Origin: UBA2160 sp964588665
GTDB lineage: Bacteria; Chloroflexota; Dehalococcoidia; Lucifugimonadales; UBA1123
Reading direction: 5' to 3'
Length of the DNA: 27,139 nucleotides
Assembly: GCA_964588665.1 (NCBI GenBank)
Contig: CAZPQQ010000042.1
Coordinates: forward strand, 1-27,139
Position numbers and translations under genes: made by a program. Below are positions 17,648 through 27,139 of the stretch, piece after piece (position 1 is the first letter of the stretch; the number at the start of each line of letters is the position of its first letter). The notes beneath the pieces are model-generated. The model had not been told where the DNA came from. It did not search any database and worked only from the letters and a program-made list of their open reading frames with translations.

Positions 17648-20600
17648 ATGGGACGCGACAATGTGGAAACGCGCTCAACAGATCTGCCGCTGTGGGCGAC
17701 TCTCGGCATTGCAGCCGGAGGACTCCTCGTATTGATCGGCGCCGTCGTGATGGCTACCCGGGACACGACGCCAACATCATCTCCGGGTGTTTCGGCGGCG
17801 CCCGCTCCTGCGACTTCGGATGCCGATTCGCTTGGCCAAACCTCCGCCGCGGGCATCATCGCCGGGCTCTCGGCAATGGAGGATGAGGTCAGTTGGCAGG
17901 AACTCTCGCTGATCGAAGATGCGCCGGCCGGATACCAGGCGCCTAACCGTGCTCAGAATCTGCGAACTTACTTCTATCAGGATGGCCCAAAGGTCATCCA
18001 ACGGACGGATTCCGACCCTGACTGGGTTTGGGAGTACCATTTGACCTCGTTCGGACGTCCGGACCGCTTGGAAGCGGTTGAGACCGCGACAATCAAGGCC
18101 GATCGCTCACGGGTTGAGTACGATCGAGGTTCGTTGACCGAATGGTACGTCAACAGCCCGGACGGCTTGGAGCAAGGGTTCACGATCCACGATCGCCCCG
18201 CCGGAAACGGGCCCGTCATGTTGCAAGGCGCCGTTCCCGACGAATTTGCGGTCCGCGAAAGCGCCGCTGGCACGGGGTTGTCGTTTCTGACCCAGAGCCA
18301 GATCCCTGTCCTCGCGTATGGCCACCTGGTCGTCGAAGACGCGACCGGAAACCGGTTGGACGCCCGTTTCGAAATAGATGGCGATGCCCTGAGCATTGTC
18401 TTCGATGACAGCCAGGCCGAATACCCAGTCATCGTCGATCCGTTGCTGACCTCGCCCACCTGGGAGGCGGCATCTGGCCAGAATGGCTCGCGATTGGGTG
18501 CATCTGTTTCTTCCGCCGGCGACGTGAACCAGGATGGTTTCGACGATATCATCGTCGGCGCTCCGTTTTACGACGATGGTGAAGCCAATGAAGGTAAAGT
18601 CTTTGTCTAGCATGGAAGCGCCGCGGGTCTGAGTCTGCTTCCGGATTGGACTGCGCAAAGTAATCAAGCTGCAGCCAGGTTCGGTTTCAGCGTCGCGTCC
18701 GCCGGGGATGTGAACGGAGATGGCTTTTCGGATGTGGTCATAGGTGCGACGAGGCACAACACAGGACACAGCGCAGAAGGTTCGGCGTTTGTTTGGCATG
18801 GGTCGCCGACCGGTGTCAACGAGAACGTGGACGGCGTTCCTTCCAACGCCGACTTTTCTGCAGAGGCGAACCGCGCGGACGCCGACCTCGGATTCTCTGT
18901 TGCATCAGCGGGCGGCCTCAACGGCGACGGCTTCGACGACATAATCGTAGGGGCCCCCAGCTATGGGTTTGTCACCAGCGACGGCAGAGCATTTGTTTGG
19001 TTGGGTTCGTCGTCAGGAGCTACGACCACCGACGGCATGGCGACCGGAACACCATCCAATGCCTTCTGGTCGGCTGAATCTATCGGCCAGACAGTTGGCA
19101 CTTCGGTTGCCTCCGCGAGAGACGTCAACGGTGATGGTTATTCTGATCTCATTGTTGGCGCAGCATTTTATTCCAACGGAGAAGCAATCGAAGGGGCGGT
19201 TTTCGTCTGGCTGGGAAATCCTGCAGGCATTCTGACGGGCGCGGGGATGAACGCAACTGGCACTCCGTCGAACGCGATCTGGAGCGCAGAATCCAATCAA
19301 TGGGGCGCCAAGCTCGGGACATCGGTTGCGGGGGCGGGCGATGTGAATGACGATGGTTTTGGCGACATCATCGTCGGTTCGCCTGCTTACGAGAATGGTG
19401 AACCGAGCGAAGGAAGTGTATTTGTCTGGCATGGCACGTCGACAGGGATCACGACGACTGTCGGAACGACGACAGGTATCCCAACCAACGCGTTTTGGAC
19501 TGCCGAGTCCGATCAAACCAACGGTTTCATGGGGCAGTCAGTGGGATCAATAGGCGACGTTAATGGCGACGGAATTTCGGACGTGGTTGTCGGCGCTCCA
19601 GGATATCAAGACGGTCAGATCGAAGAAGGCGCCGTCTTCATCTGGCATGGTGGGTCCGGCGGTGTGAACGCCGGGACGCCCGGACTACCCACGAACAGCA
19701 ATTGGTCCACGGAGAGTGACAGTGTCGGAGCGCTGTTCGGCTGATCGGTCGCCCCCGCCGGCGACATCGACAACGATGGTTGCCCAGATCTGGTCGTGGG
19801 CGCTCCGGAATACCACCTTGTATCTGGCAGTGGAGAGGGGTTGGTGCGCGTATTCACTGAGGCCGCATGTCCGTTGCCTCCGCCAGGGCCCCCTCCCGGC
19901 GCACCAGGCAACCCTGACTGGCTGGACAACAGCGCAGCCGACTTCAATCAGTTCGCCGTTTCTGTCGCGCGAGCCGGTGATTTGAATGCCGATGGATTCG
20001 ACGACATTATCGTCGGCGCTCGTGATTACGATTTCGGCGTCAACAATGCGGGAGCCGCTTTCGTGTATTTCGGTTCGAGCGCGGGGCTGTCGTCGACCCC
20101 GGATTGGATGGCGCACAGTGGCGGAGCCACGTCATCTCAATTCGGTTTGCCCGTTTCCACTGCAGGAGACGTTAACGGTGATGGGTACGCCGACATAATC
20201 GTCGGCGCACGTCACTACACCAACGACCAAGCTTTTGAAGGCTCAGCGTTTATTTGGCATGGCACGTCCACCGGCGTCTGGACGACGGCAGGTGAGAACG
20301 CAACAGGCACACCTGCCAATGCAATGTGGACTGCCGAGGGGGACCAAACTGCTCCGTTTTCGTCACAGGCCAGCAATTTCGGACATGTTGCGTCTGCAGG
20401 CGACGTCAACGGGGACGGCTTCGGCGACGTCGTCGTAGGGGCGCATTCATTCGATAACCCTGAGAACGGAGAGGGAGCCGTTTTCCTGTGGCTCGGCTCG
20501 GCAAACGGGATGAATGGCGGCAGCCCCGGCCATGTCGGAACATCGACAAACGGGAACTTTGCATGGATGTTCGATTCCGACGACGTAAGCGGCAGAGCGG

Positions 20601-21511
20601 GCTATCCGGTCGGATCCGCCGGGGATGTAAACGGCGACGGCTATGACGATGTCGTGGTCGGGGCTGATTCTTACAGCCCGTCATCTTCTGCTGGCGCCGC
20701 GTTCATGTTCTATGGCAATAGCTCCCCGGTAGGGCTGTCGCTGACACCCGATTGGACCGGTGGTATCGGCGAATCTCTGGGCGGGTATGGCAATCAAGTC
20801 GGATCAGCGGGCGATGTCAACGGAGACAATTATGATGATTTCTTCGTGCTAGCTAGCACGTACGTCTCGACTTCCACCGGAGTGACTGGAGGACGGATCT
20901 ACGTTTACCACGGATCCCCTACCGGCGCTTCGACCACGCCCGACTGGATCGCAACCGGAGAGTTCCAAGGAAAGTTCAGCGGAATCGGCGTTAACGGTAT
21001 GGGAACCGCCGACGACATGAATGGCGACGGTTACAGCGAACTTGTCGCGGGCCAACCCATGGCGGGCCCTCCCTTCCCTCGATTGGGTCGTTTTCTCGTA
21101 TGGTTCGGTGGAGTCGGAGGTCTGAGGCAGAGTGTGAGCGGCACATCACTGGTCGCCCAATGGATTGTTGAGGGAGATCAAGCCGACGCACAATTTGCCG
21201 CTGCATCCTCAGCGGCGGGGGATGTCAACGGAGACAACTGCGACGATCTGCTGATCGGAGCGCCGTTCTATGACACGCCGCCCAACACTAACGACGGCAT
21301 GGTCTTCCTGTACTTTGGGAGTTCCACCCCGGGCAGCGCCTGCCGCACTAGCGCATTCGCCGCGCTCATGAGCACCGCGGAAGCTTCCGCGGGAACTGCG
21401 GCCGCGCTGGTGCCCAGCATCGGCGAGTGGGGTCTCGCCGCGTTGGCGCTGTCGTTTGGCGGGTTCGTGGTTTTCAAGCTCCGGCGCCGGGTTGGCTCCG
21501 AATCGGGCTGA
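17648..21511 (+). pseudogene. Large FG-GAP/integrin-alpha-like repeat protein with IPTL-CTERM-like tail; two in-frame stops
   Basis: One frame of 1288 codons runs from 17648 to 21511. It encodes a membrane segment (about 15-36), a globular N-terminal region to about 270, then about 14 FG-GAP repeats with the core GDVNGDGFDDIIVGAP and the ending FVWHGS, and a tail VPSIGEWGLAALALSFGG followed by KLRRR, which fits the IPTLxxWG-CTERM sorting signal (exosortase-type). Each repeat carries a DxNxDG calcium-binding loop. It is probably a surface or secreted beta-propeller protein. A TAG at 18608-18610 (codon 321) replaces the Trp of FVWHGS in repeat 1, and a TGA at 19742-19744 (codon 699) interrupts repeat 7; no frameshift exists. 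AGGAG is two nt from the ATG at 17645 and five from 17648, so the second is preferred. Confidence 0.82.
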
Positions 21512-21859
21512 GCGTGGGAGAGTGTCAAGTCGAGGATTGACGGCTCGCGCATCCATTCGTTCGGCGCGAGCCTGACGGCGAAGCAATCGGCGACCATCCT
21601 CTAAACCGATCACGAGACGGCGAGCGGCCTCGGTAACCTCAGCGAGACACCAGAACGTGAGGGAGTTGCGCCCGTCGGCGGCCCTTTGAGCCGCCACCGT
21701 CGCTCTCGCTCTCGACTCGCCCTAACGCCGCCCACGCCCCGCGAAAGGCGTCGCAGTCCGTACGGCTCGCCGTCCCTTTCGTCCTTGCCGTCCCTTCGGT
21801 CCCTCGCCCGCGTCCCATGGTGTACAATTCGCCCGAAACTGCCTCACGAAGGGACTCCC
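21512..21859. other. Intergenic region before the enoyl-CoA hydratase
   Basis: These 348 bases show no convincing gene. The part near 21770-21815 is rich in short CGTCCCTT-like repeats. A TACAAT hexamer at 21823-21828, 31 nt before the next ATG, could be a -10 element, but no good -35 is visible. Confidence 0.4.
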
Positions 21860-22711
21860 ATGACTGAAATCAAGAAGACTCCGGATGGCATCGAGATACC
21901 GCCGCCCGGTCCCGACGACGTGTTGTACGAAAAGAAAGACGGCTTCGCGCTCGTTACGATGAACCGACCAACCGTGCTAAATGCGATGAACAAGAACATC
22001 CTGCGGTTGCTCGGACGGGCCCTGGACACGGCCGAGGCCGATGACGATGTCAGGGCGGTCGTGCTCACCGGCGCCGGCAGAGCGTTCACGGCCGGCGGTG
22101 ACCTGTACGCGTCGATGTACCCTGACGACGATCCTGCCCCGAGCGGCATGGACGTCCAGTTGCGGATCTGGTCGTTTCCGAAGCCCGTGATCGCCGCCGT
22201 GCGAGGACACGCGGTCGGGCAGGGATGCGAGCTCGCCGGCGTCTGCGACTTCACGATTGCCGCCGAGGACGCCCGATTTGGCGAGATTCAGATTCGTCAC
22301 GGGTTCCCGCCGCCGGTGCTCATTACGCCGTTCCTGGTAGGCCTGAAGCGCGCGAAAGAGATCCTGATGTTGGGCGACCAGTTCGGCGCCGAGGAGGCGC
22401 GCGAGATCGGTCTCGTGAACAGAGTGGTCCCTAACGAAAGCCTGATCGAAGAGGCAGAGACCATGGCGCGAAAATTGGCGTCGCTTCCGCAGGCGACGGT
22501 GCGCCTGAACAAGATGCTGGTCAACCGCGCTTACGAACTGGCTGGATTCCAGGAAGCGCTGGCATACAGAGACGACGAGAGCCTGGAGGCCGTTGCGAGC
22601 GGAACTCGAGACGACGCCACGGCGAAGGAACGCCTCAACCGGCTCACAACTGAAGGTTGGGGCGCGTTCAAACAGAAGCGCGACGTGATGCACGGGAGCC
22701 AAGAAGGGTAG
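21860..22711 (+). CDS. Enoyl-CoA hydratase/isomerase (crotonase) family protein
   Basis: The 283-residue protein has the crotonase fold signatures: MNRPTVLNAMN (34-44), the oxyanion-hole loop GRAFTAGGDL (73-82), and RGHAVGQGCELAGVCDFTIA (115-134) with E124 at the first catalytic-Glu position; E142 in FGEIQIRHG may serve near the second. Crotonases hydrate, isomerise or cleave acyl-CoA thioesters. The ATG at 21860 has GAAGGG six nt before it; upstream in-frame starts lie in low-complexity sequence. It heads a plus-strand run with an FAH-family gene (83-nt gap) and a cupin gene, a set fitting breakdown of a ring- or diacid-derived CoA ester (inference). Confidence 0.9.
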   Translation: MTEIKKTPDGIEIPPPGPDDVLYEKKDGFALVTMNRPTVLNAMNKNILRLLGRALDTAEADDDVRAVVLTGAGRAFTAGGDLYASMYPDDDPAPSGMDVQLRIWSFPKPVIAAVRGHAVGQGCELAGVCDFTIAAEDARFGEIQIRHGFPPPVLITPFLVGLKRAKEILMLGDQFGAEEAREIGLVNRVVPNESLIEEAETMARKLASLPQATVRLNKMLVNRAYELAGFQEALAYRDDESLEAVASGTRDDATAKERLNRLTTEGWGAFKQKRDVMHGSQEG

Positions 22712-22794
22712 GGCGCGACGGTTCGCACAACCAGCGGGCCGACACGGCACGCATAAGAAGCAAAACAAGGAACCAGATAGACAGGAGCAGAACA

Positions 22795-23706
22795 ATGAAG
22801 CTGGCATTTTTCAACGATTTCACGCTTGGAGTGGTAAAGGGCGACTCGATCGTCGATGTCACCGGCGCGGTGAGCGACATCCCGCACCTATCGCCACAGG
22901 ACCTGATCAACGGAGTCATCGCGAATTTCGATCAGTACAAAGGCGCCATCCAGAGCGCCGCAGATCAAGGCTCGGGAGTAGCGCTGAGCAGCGTCAGGCT
23001 TCGGTCGCCGATGCCCAAGCCTCACAACATCGTCGCGATGGCCGTTAACTACATGGAGGACGGCACACGAGACGAGCCCGCGGCCATCAACGCGTTCCTC
23101 AAGTCGCCGAACGCGGTCATCGGAAGCGGCGACACCGTCGTGCTGCCTGACGTCCCCGCGTCGATTTTCGAGTTCGAAGCTGAGATGGCCCTCGTCATCA
23201 GCAAGCACGCCTCGAACGTCAAAGCAGCGGACGCGTTCGACTACATCTTCGGGTACATGAATTTCCTCGACGGCTCCGCCCGTGGGGTCACACCTTTTTA
23301 CCAGATGAAATCCCGCGAGACTTTCGCGCCTATGGGACCGTTCCTCGTCACCCCCGACGAGTTCACTAACCCTCAGAACCTGCAGATTCAATCGTGGACC
23401 AACGGCGACCTGAGGCAGAACTTCAACACCGACGACATGGCGCACCAGCTGCCGCGTGTGATCGAATGGGTCACGTCCGTGCACTCGCTCGACGCCGGCG
23501 ACGTGATCGCCACCGGCACCAACCATCGAGGACTGATCGGGGTCATGGACGGTGACGTGATCGAGCTCGAGATCGAAACCCTGGGCAGGCTCAAGCTGAA
23601 CGTGCAAGACGACCTCAAGCGCACGTGGCCTTACGAGACACGGCTGGAGCGAATGGATAAAGGCCTCGAAGGCCCGGCTGCACAGGCGACGGGTAAGTAC
23701 GCGTAG
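22795..23706 (+). CDS. Fumarylacetoacetate hydrolase (FAH) family protein
   Basis: The 303-residue product has a short N-terminal domain and an FAH core. Metal ligands appear as E128 and E130 in FEFEAEMALVI and D159 in MNFLDGSARG. Other signatures are KSRETFAPMGPFLVTPDE (172-189) and IATGTNHRGLIGVMDGD (238-254). Family members hydrolyse or decarboxylate beta-diketo and 2-oxo acids (fumarylpyruvate, 5-carboxymethyl-2-hydroxymuconate and others), so exact activity is open. The ATG at 22795 has AGGAG seven nt before it. The gene follows a crotonase and precedes a cupin, which supports an aromatic- or ketoacid-degradation module. Confidence 0.92.
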   Translation: MKLAFFNDFTLGVVKGDSIVDVTGAVSDIPHLSPQDLINGVIANFDQYKGAIQSAADQGSGVALSSVRLRSPMPKPHNIVAMAVNYMEDGTRDEPAAINAFLKSPNAVIGSGDTVVLPDVPASIFEFEAEMALVISKHASNVKAADAFDYIFGYMNFLDGSARGVTPFYQMKSRETFAPMGPFLVTPDEFTNPQNLQIQSWTNGDLRQNFNTDDMAHQLPRVIEWVTSVHSLDAGDVIATGTNHRGLIGVMDGDVIELEIETLGRLKLNVQDDLKRTWPYETRLERMDKGLEGPAAQATGKYA

Positions 23707-23758
23707 CGGAGCCGCAACGCCTCGCACGCGCGCCTGGCCAATCGTGAGTGTGGGCGAC

Positions 23759-23834
23759 CCTTCGACAGGCTCAGGGTGAACGGACTGGTGGCGAAGCGGG
23801 CGCTTCGTTCCCGTTCGTGGTGAGCTTGTCGAAC
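23759..23834. repeat. Long inverted repeat (TTCGACAGGCTCA family), copy B
   Basis: Arms begin TTCGACAGGCTCA (23761) and end GAGCTTGTCGAA (near 23834), imperfectly complementary as in copy A at 15831. The spacer holds an inner hairpin (CGAAGC with GCTTCG). It lies in the 213-nt gap between the FAH and cupin genes and may reduce read-through. Confidence 0.85.
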
Positions 23835-23919
23835 CACACGCGTCTAGCACAGTCGATGCCAGAATTGTGAAGGCCCGCGAGCCGGTACGGCTGCTTGCCG
23901 ATCAAAAGGAGAAACGAGA

Positions 23920-24258
23920 ATGCCATTTGCCAGACTGTACGCAGGAGACGACGGCCAGTCTCATATCGAACACATCGAGCTCGACAACCACCCGGAATGG
24001 ACCACCATCCACGAAGCAAAGGGCGTTGTGTTTCGCGTGTCCCAGCCCGGCAGCTTCTCCGACTGGCATCATGCCCCGCAGCGCCAGTACGTCATCACGC
24101 TGGCTGGCGAAGGAGAAATCGGTCTGGGCGACGGCACGCTATTCCGCTTCGGACCAGGCCAGGTCACCTTCTGCGAAGACATGACAGGGCAGGGGCACAC
24201 AACCCGCGTCATCGGCGACGTGCCTCGAGTCGTCGCCTGGGTCACCGTGCCTGACTGA
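23920..24258 (+). CDS. Small cupin-domain protein
   Basis: This 112-residue protein is a single beta-barrel cupin. Possible metal ligands are H50/H51 in DWHHAPQRQYVITLAG, with Q in place of the usual Glu, and H93 in GQGHTTR; GDGTLFRFGPGQV (70-82) is the inter-motif turn. Small cupins may act as isomerases, dioxygenases or binding proteins; none can be chosen here. AAGGAG eight nt before the ATG fixes the start. It ends 14 nt from the convergent alpha/beta hydrolase gene, with no obvious terminator between them. Confidence 0.85.
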   Translation: MPFARLYAGDDGQSHIEHIELDNHPEWTTIHEAKGVVFRVSQPGSFSDWHHAPQRQYVITLAGEGEIGLGDGTLFRFGPGQVTFCEDMTGQGHTTRVIGDVPRVVAWVTVPD

Positions 24259-24272
24259 TAGGCGGACCTGCG

Positions 24273-25157
24273 CTAAACTATGACATCCGAGAGGAACTCG
24301 TCGATGACCGTGGCGAGTTCGGATGGCTTGTGGTAGCCGATGTCGTGGATCGTCTCAGGCACCCAATGGACCTGGCTGCCTGCGATCGCTTCGTGGGCCG
24401 CAGCGACGCGCTCGCGCTTCATCTGCGCCATCGGGCTGTCCGCGCGCTCCGGGGTCGGCCCCGCTGCCACGATCAGAGCGGGGCACTTGATGTGCGGCCA
24501 TGCCTCCGACGCGGGCTCGTGCCACATTGCGTGCATGACCTGTGAGTGGTTCTCGGGCGTCAGGATGTCATGCATCTTGCCGTTTTCGTCTTCCCACACC
24601 ATTGTCTGTACGATGCGCTCGATGTCGGGACTCCAGCACATGCTCAACTGCTTGCTGAACCGGTCCATCAATTCCTGACGCGTTCCTGAGACGTCTCTTG
24701 GCGCGGCGCGCTGCCTGAATTCTTCGTAATTGGAGGTCACGCGCGATCTGCCGCCGAAGAACCCTCCGTCGATCATCACGAGGGCAGAGATGCGGTCCGG
24801 GTGCTTCGCGGCGAGGTTGATCGCGACGTTGCCTCCCCAGGAGTGGCCCAGAACGGCGAAGCGCTTGATGTGGAGGCTGTCCATCAGGCCGATCACGTCG
24901 AGCGACAGCGACGCCCAATCGTAGCCGTCCGGCGCTTGGGTTGTCTGGCCGTGACCGCGCTGGTCCGGTGCCACGATCCGATACTTTTGGCGGAGCAGCG
25001 GCGAAACGAGGTCGTACCAGTGGGCGGACGAAGCGAGTCCGTGCAGCGCAACGATCGGCGGACCGTCGCCGCCCCAGTCGAGGAATCGAACTCGGAGGTT
25101 TCCAACGTCTGCCCAACACTCGGCGGGATGCCGCGATTCAGACGAAATCTTGCTCAA
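24273..25157 (-). CDS. Alpha/beta hydrolase
   Basis: The 294-residue protein has the alpha/beta-hydrolase core: oxyanion segment ALHGLASSAHWYD (37-49), DQRGHG (65-70), nucleophile elbow GHSWGG with S106, and catalytic H271 in ETIHDIGYHKP. The strand-7 acid is not obvious (AAGPTPERAD), and D130 in MIDGG, at the strand-6 position, is a candidate. Such enzymes include C-C bond hydrolases, esterases and haloperoxidase-like proteins. The start is a TTG at 25157 with GGAG seven nt upstream; a TGA directly precedes it in frame, so no longer form exists. It lies convergent to the cupin module and may process its intermediates (inference). Confidence 0.9.
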   Translation of the reverse strand: MSKISSESRHPAECWADVGNLRVRFLDWGGDGPPIVALHGLASSAHWYDLVSPLLRQKYRIVAPDQRGHGQTTQAPDGYDWASLSLDVIGLMDSLHIKRFAVLGHSWGGNVAINLAAKHPDRISALVMIDGGFFGGRSRVTSNYEEFRQRAAPRDVSGTRQELMDRFSKQLSMCWSPDIERIVQTMVWEDENGKMHDILTPENHSQVMHAMWHEPASEAWPHIKCPALIVAAGPTPERADSPMAQMKRERVAAAHEAIAGSQVHWVPETIHDIGYHKPSELATVIDEFLSDVIV

Positions 25158-25272
25158 TCAGCTTCTCCAATGTTGGTGACATGGACGGCGAACTATCGCC
25201 GCCAATCAGAGAGTCGTGCAGGAGAGCATATCACTTCGCGAACCGACACCGCGTCAAATTCGGACGCACTTG

Positions 25273-26255
25273 CTACCCGTTGGCCCGCCTCGGTTCCCAC
25301 GCGGCGCCCAGCACGGATATCGTGGCGAGCGCATGCACGGCGACACCGATGCCCCATCCGATGAGCGGCCAGTAGAACCACCATCCACCGCCCGTCGCGA
25401 AATCGATAATCGCCAACATTTCGATGACCACGATATAGACGGCCAGATGCATGTACAGGATCCTGAATCCGATCACGCGCCTTTTGGTCTTGCGACCCTG
25501 ACTCGCTGGTCCGAAGCTCGCTCGCGGCGCCGGCTCGCGCGCGTCGACTTCGGCTGCGGGATCGCCGAGACGCCCGAGCATCACCCGAGCGAACCAGCCG
25601 GAGCCAATCGCCATCGCGTTCATCAGATGCATTGATACGATCAGCGCCGGAATGCCCACTATTGGCAAGAACCATGCTGCCGGGTAGGGGTCAAACGTCC
25701 AAAAACCCCAATCTACTTCATCGCTGGTCCACATGTACGCGGGCGCAAGGACCAGACTCAAGGAAACTGAAATCAGTGCCACCGCGACGGTGAATGTAGC
25801 GACGCCCAGAGGAAACCTGAGGAACAGGTACAGCATGCCGGTCCAGGTTATGCGATTCGATAGGTGCAGCTTCAGACGACGCTAGACGCCAACGAACACG
25901 CGCTCCGCCGAACTGAGGTTGTCGTCTTGAGGGTTGACAGCCGGCTTCAATATGGATCGAGGTATGTCTTCCTTGAGAAGAACCACTGCCATGATGCGTT
26001 CGAACTCGCTCATCGCCCAAGATCCGGCAATCACGAGAGCCAGAATGGGAACGTCCACCCAAATAACGATCAGTCCTACGCCGACCAAAATTCTGGTGAC
26101 CAACAATACGAAACAAGCGGTTCCGAGAGGCAGGCCCAGCAGCAGCAGAAGATATTGATGTAGCTCGGCGGATCAACGACAACGCCGAGTATTCGATTCT
26201 GTCTAAGCTCGTCCGTCGTTGCATCTCCCTGCGATGAAGGATCCACGGGTCCCAT
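25273..26255 (-). pseudogene. Broken 'putative sensor' (PF13796-like) membrane protein
   Basis: Three pieces read as one protein. An ATG at 26255 (CAGGTGA just before it) gives a soluble start ending VVVDPPSYINI. Near 26150 the frame must shift by one base (a single missing nucleotide would restore it) into YLLLLLGLPLGTACFVLLVTR and the first membrane half ending PQDDNLSSAERVFVGV. A TAG at 25882-25884 follows, then RRLKLHLSNRITWTG and LYLFLRFPLG begin the second half, to a TAG at 25273. The duplicated LLYLLLxFPLG pattern is that of the Pfam putative-sensor domain, often in actinobacterial and Chloroflexi ABC operons or histidine kinases. It follows the ABC-2 permease by 56 nt. TAG probably replaces TGG. 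Either a real pseudogene or base errors. Confidence 0.72.
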
Positions 26256-26311
26256 TCACCTGCCGACTAGAACGCGGAGATTTACAAATTATGTCGGTGG
26301 AATATCGTCCG

Positions 26312-27037
26312 TTACGGCACGTCCATGCGCTGAAGTCTACGCACAGTGAGCCAGAAGAATGCGACAGTTGCGATAGCCGCGCCGCCGACAGCGGCGGGGA
26401 ACTCGATCGTTCGGATCTCAAGCTCAGCCAGCGCGGTCGTGTCCAAGCCATGCATAATAGCCAGCGTGTAGCCGCGGACGCTGAAGTAATCGACGCCGTG
26501 GATGAACGAGCTGATCAGCCCTTCCCACAGCAACACGTAGACGAGGGCGAATGCCAGCGCGCGCGTCATCCTCAATCCGAGCCATGTGAAGATCGAAGCG
26601 TATGCCGCCACGCCGATGAACAAGCCAACACCCACGGCCATCGCGGTCTGGACATCCGAACCCAGTCCGAGCACCGTCGAAACCGCTCCGCTAACGGCGA
26701 GTATCTGCCCATCGATGATGATCGAAGCCAGCAGCTTGGGGAGCGCGATCCGCCATCGAGGAAGAGGCTTGAGCACGATGTAGCTTAACGTTCGGTCGTC
26801 CATCTCGTTGCCGAAAGATGCGGTCGCCAGGGCCATCGTCACCAGCGGCAACACGGCGCCGACGAGCAACCCGTCCAGCATGATGTTGATGAAGCCTTCT
26901 TCGAAATCTTCTTCTTTGCCGGCGAGAACTGACACGGTGATCGCTAAGCTGATCTGGAGAACCACCAAGAAGAAAATGATGAGGAGTCGCCATCGGCCTC
27001 CGAGTTGTCTGAAGGACAGTCCCAGTACGGCGCTCAT
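26312..27037 (-). CDS. ABC-2 type transporter permease
   Basis: The 241-residue protein has about six hydrophobic segments and the loop NEMDDRTLSYIVLKPLPRWR (about 77-96), characteristic of ABC-2 export permeases that pair with a separate ATPase. The ATG at 27037 directly abuts the TAA of the ATPase gene, so the two are translated as a unit. The broken sensor gene follows 56 nt downstream. Exported substrate unknown; such pairs often export lipids, peptides or drugs. Confidence 0.88.
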   Translation of the reverse strand: MSAVLGLSFRQLGGRWRLLIIFFLVVLQISLAITVSVLAGKEEDFEEGFINIMLDGLLVGAVLPLVTMALATASFGNEMDDRTLSYIVLKPLPRWRIALPKLLASIIIDGQILAVSGAVSTVLGLGSDVQTAMAVGVGLFIGVAAYASIFTWLGLRMTRALAFALVYVLLWEGLISSFIHGVDYFSVRGYTLAIMHGLDTTALAELEIRTIEFPAAVGGAAIATVAFFWLTVRRLQRMDVP

Positions 27038-27139
27038 TTATCGATCCACCAAATATCCGAACAGGGCTTCTAGCGAATCGTCGTTTGGCTCGACGCGCAG
27101 GAGCCTGATGGCGTTTGATTTCGCCAACTCAGGAATCGC
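27038..27139 (-). CDS. ABC transporter ATP-binding protein (C-terminal fragment, cut by window edge)
   Basis: The last 33 residues before a TAA read IPELAKSNAIRLLRVEP and then NDDSLEALFGYLVDR. The SLExLFxxL ending is typical of ABC-2 partner ATPases. No Walker motifs are within the window. Identity rests on this tail and on direct abutment to the permease ATG. Confidence 0.72.
   Translation of the reverse strand, partial: AIPELAKSNAIRLLRVEPNDDSLEALFGYLVDR

Noticed and set aside
22888..23850. 320-codon minus-strand frame across the FAH gene
   Set aside because: Antisense to a clear FAH-family protein with all its motifs; composition is Arg/Val/His-rich as expected of a shadow frame.

Overview
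The window looks like a chromosomal segment from a free-living, moderately GC-rich bacterium. The mix of genes suggests a Chloroflexota lineage of the SAR202 / Dehalococcoidia kind: a luciferase-like (LLM) flavin oxidoreductase, a ManD-type enolase-superfamily enzyme, a sulfatase, acyl-CoA dehydrogenase and SDR paralogs, a LamB/YcsF (PxpA) operon, and interspersed palindromic repeats. This taxonomic call is inference; there is no rRNA or marker gene here. GTG and TTG starts preceded by strong GGAG-type ribosome binding sites are common.

Layout. 1-3827 (minus): an LLM oxidoreductase, a membrane protein fused to an endonuclease/exonuclease/phosphatase (EEP) domain, and a diacylglycerol-kinase-like lipid kinase cut by the left edge. 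4111-4893 (plus): a protein with two EthD-like domains. 5242-5715 (minus): an OsmC/Ohr-family protein whose catalytic cysteine position is an in-frame UGA followed by a SECIS-like hairpin, so it is probably a selenoprotein. 5994-8641 (minus): a sulfatase with three in-frame stops, translationally overlapped with an acyl-CoA dehydrogenase. 8900-10816 (minus): two tandem SDR paralogs. 11049-11651 (minus): a VTT/YqaA-type membrane protein, followed by a repeat-rich non-coding island. 12055-15773 (minus): a pxpA-pxpB-pxpC operon for 5-oxoproline use, ending in a ketopantoate-reductase-like gene. 15914-17194 (minus): a ManD-like dehydratase. 17648-21511 (plus): a giant FG-GAP repeat protein with an IPTL-CTERM-like sorting tail and two in-frame stops. 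21860-24258 (plus): enoyl-CoA hydratase, fumarylacetoacetate-hydrolase-family protein and cupin. 24273-27139 (minus): an alpha/beta hydrolase, a broken 'putative sensor' membrane protein, and an ABC-2 permease with the tail of its ATPase.

Together the genes suggest an oligotrophic heterotroph that degrades acyl-CoAs, acid sugars, 5-oxoproline and aromatic- or diacid-derived intermediates. The two most notable features are the candidate Sec-containing OsmC protein and an unusual density of in-frame stop codons, of all three types and mostly without frameshifts, in otherwise well-conserved reading frames. Three palindromic repeat families occupy the intergenic spaces.
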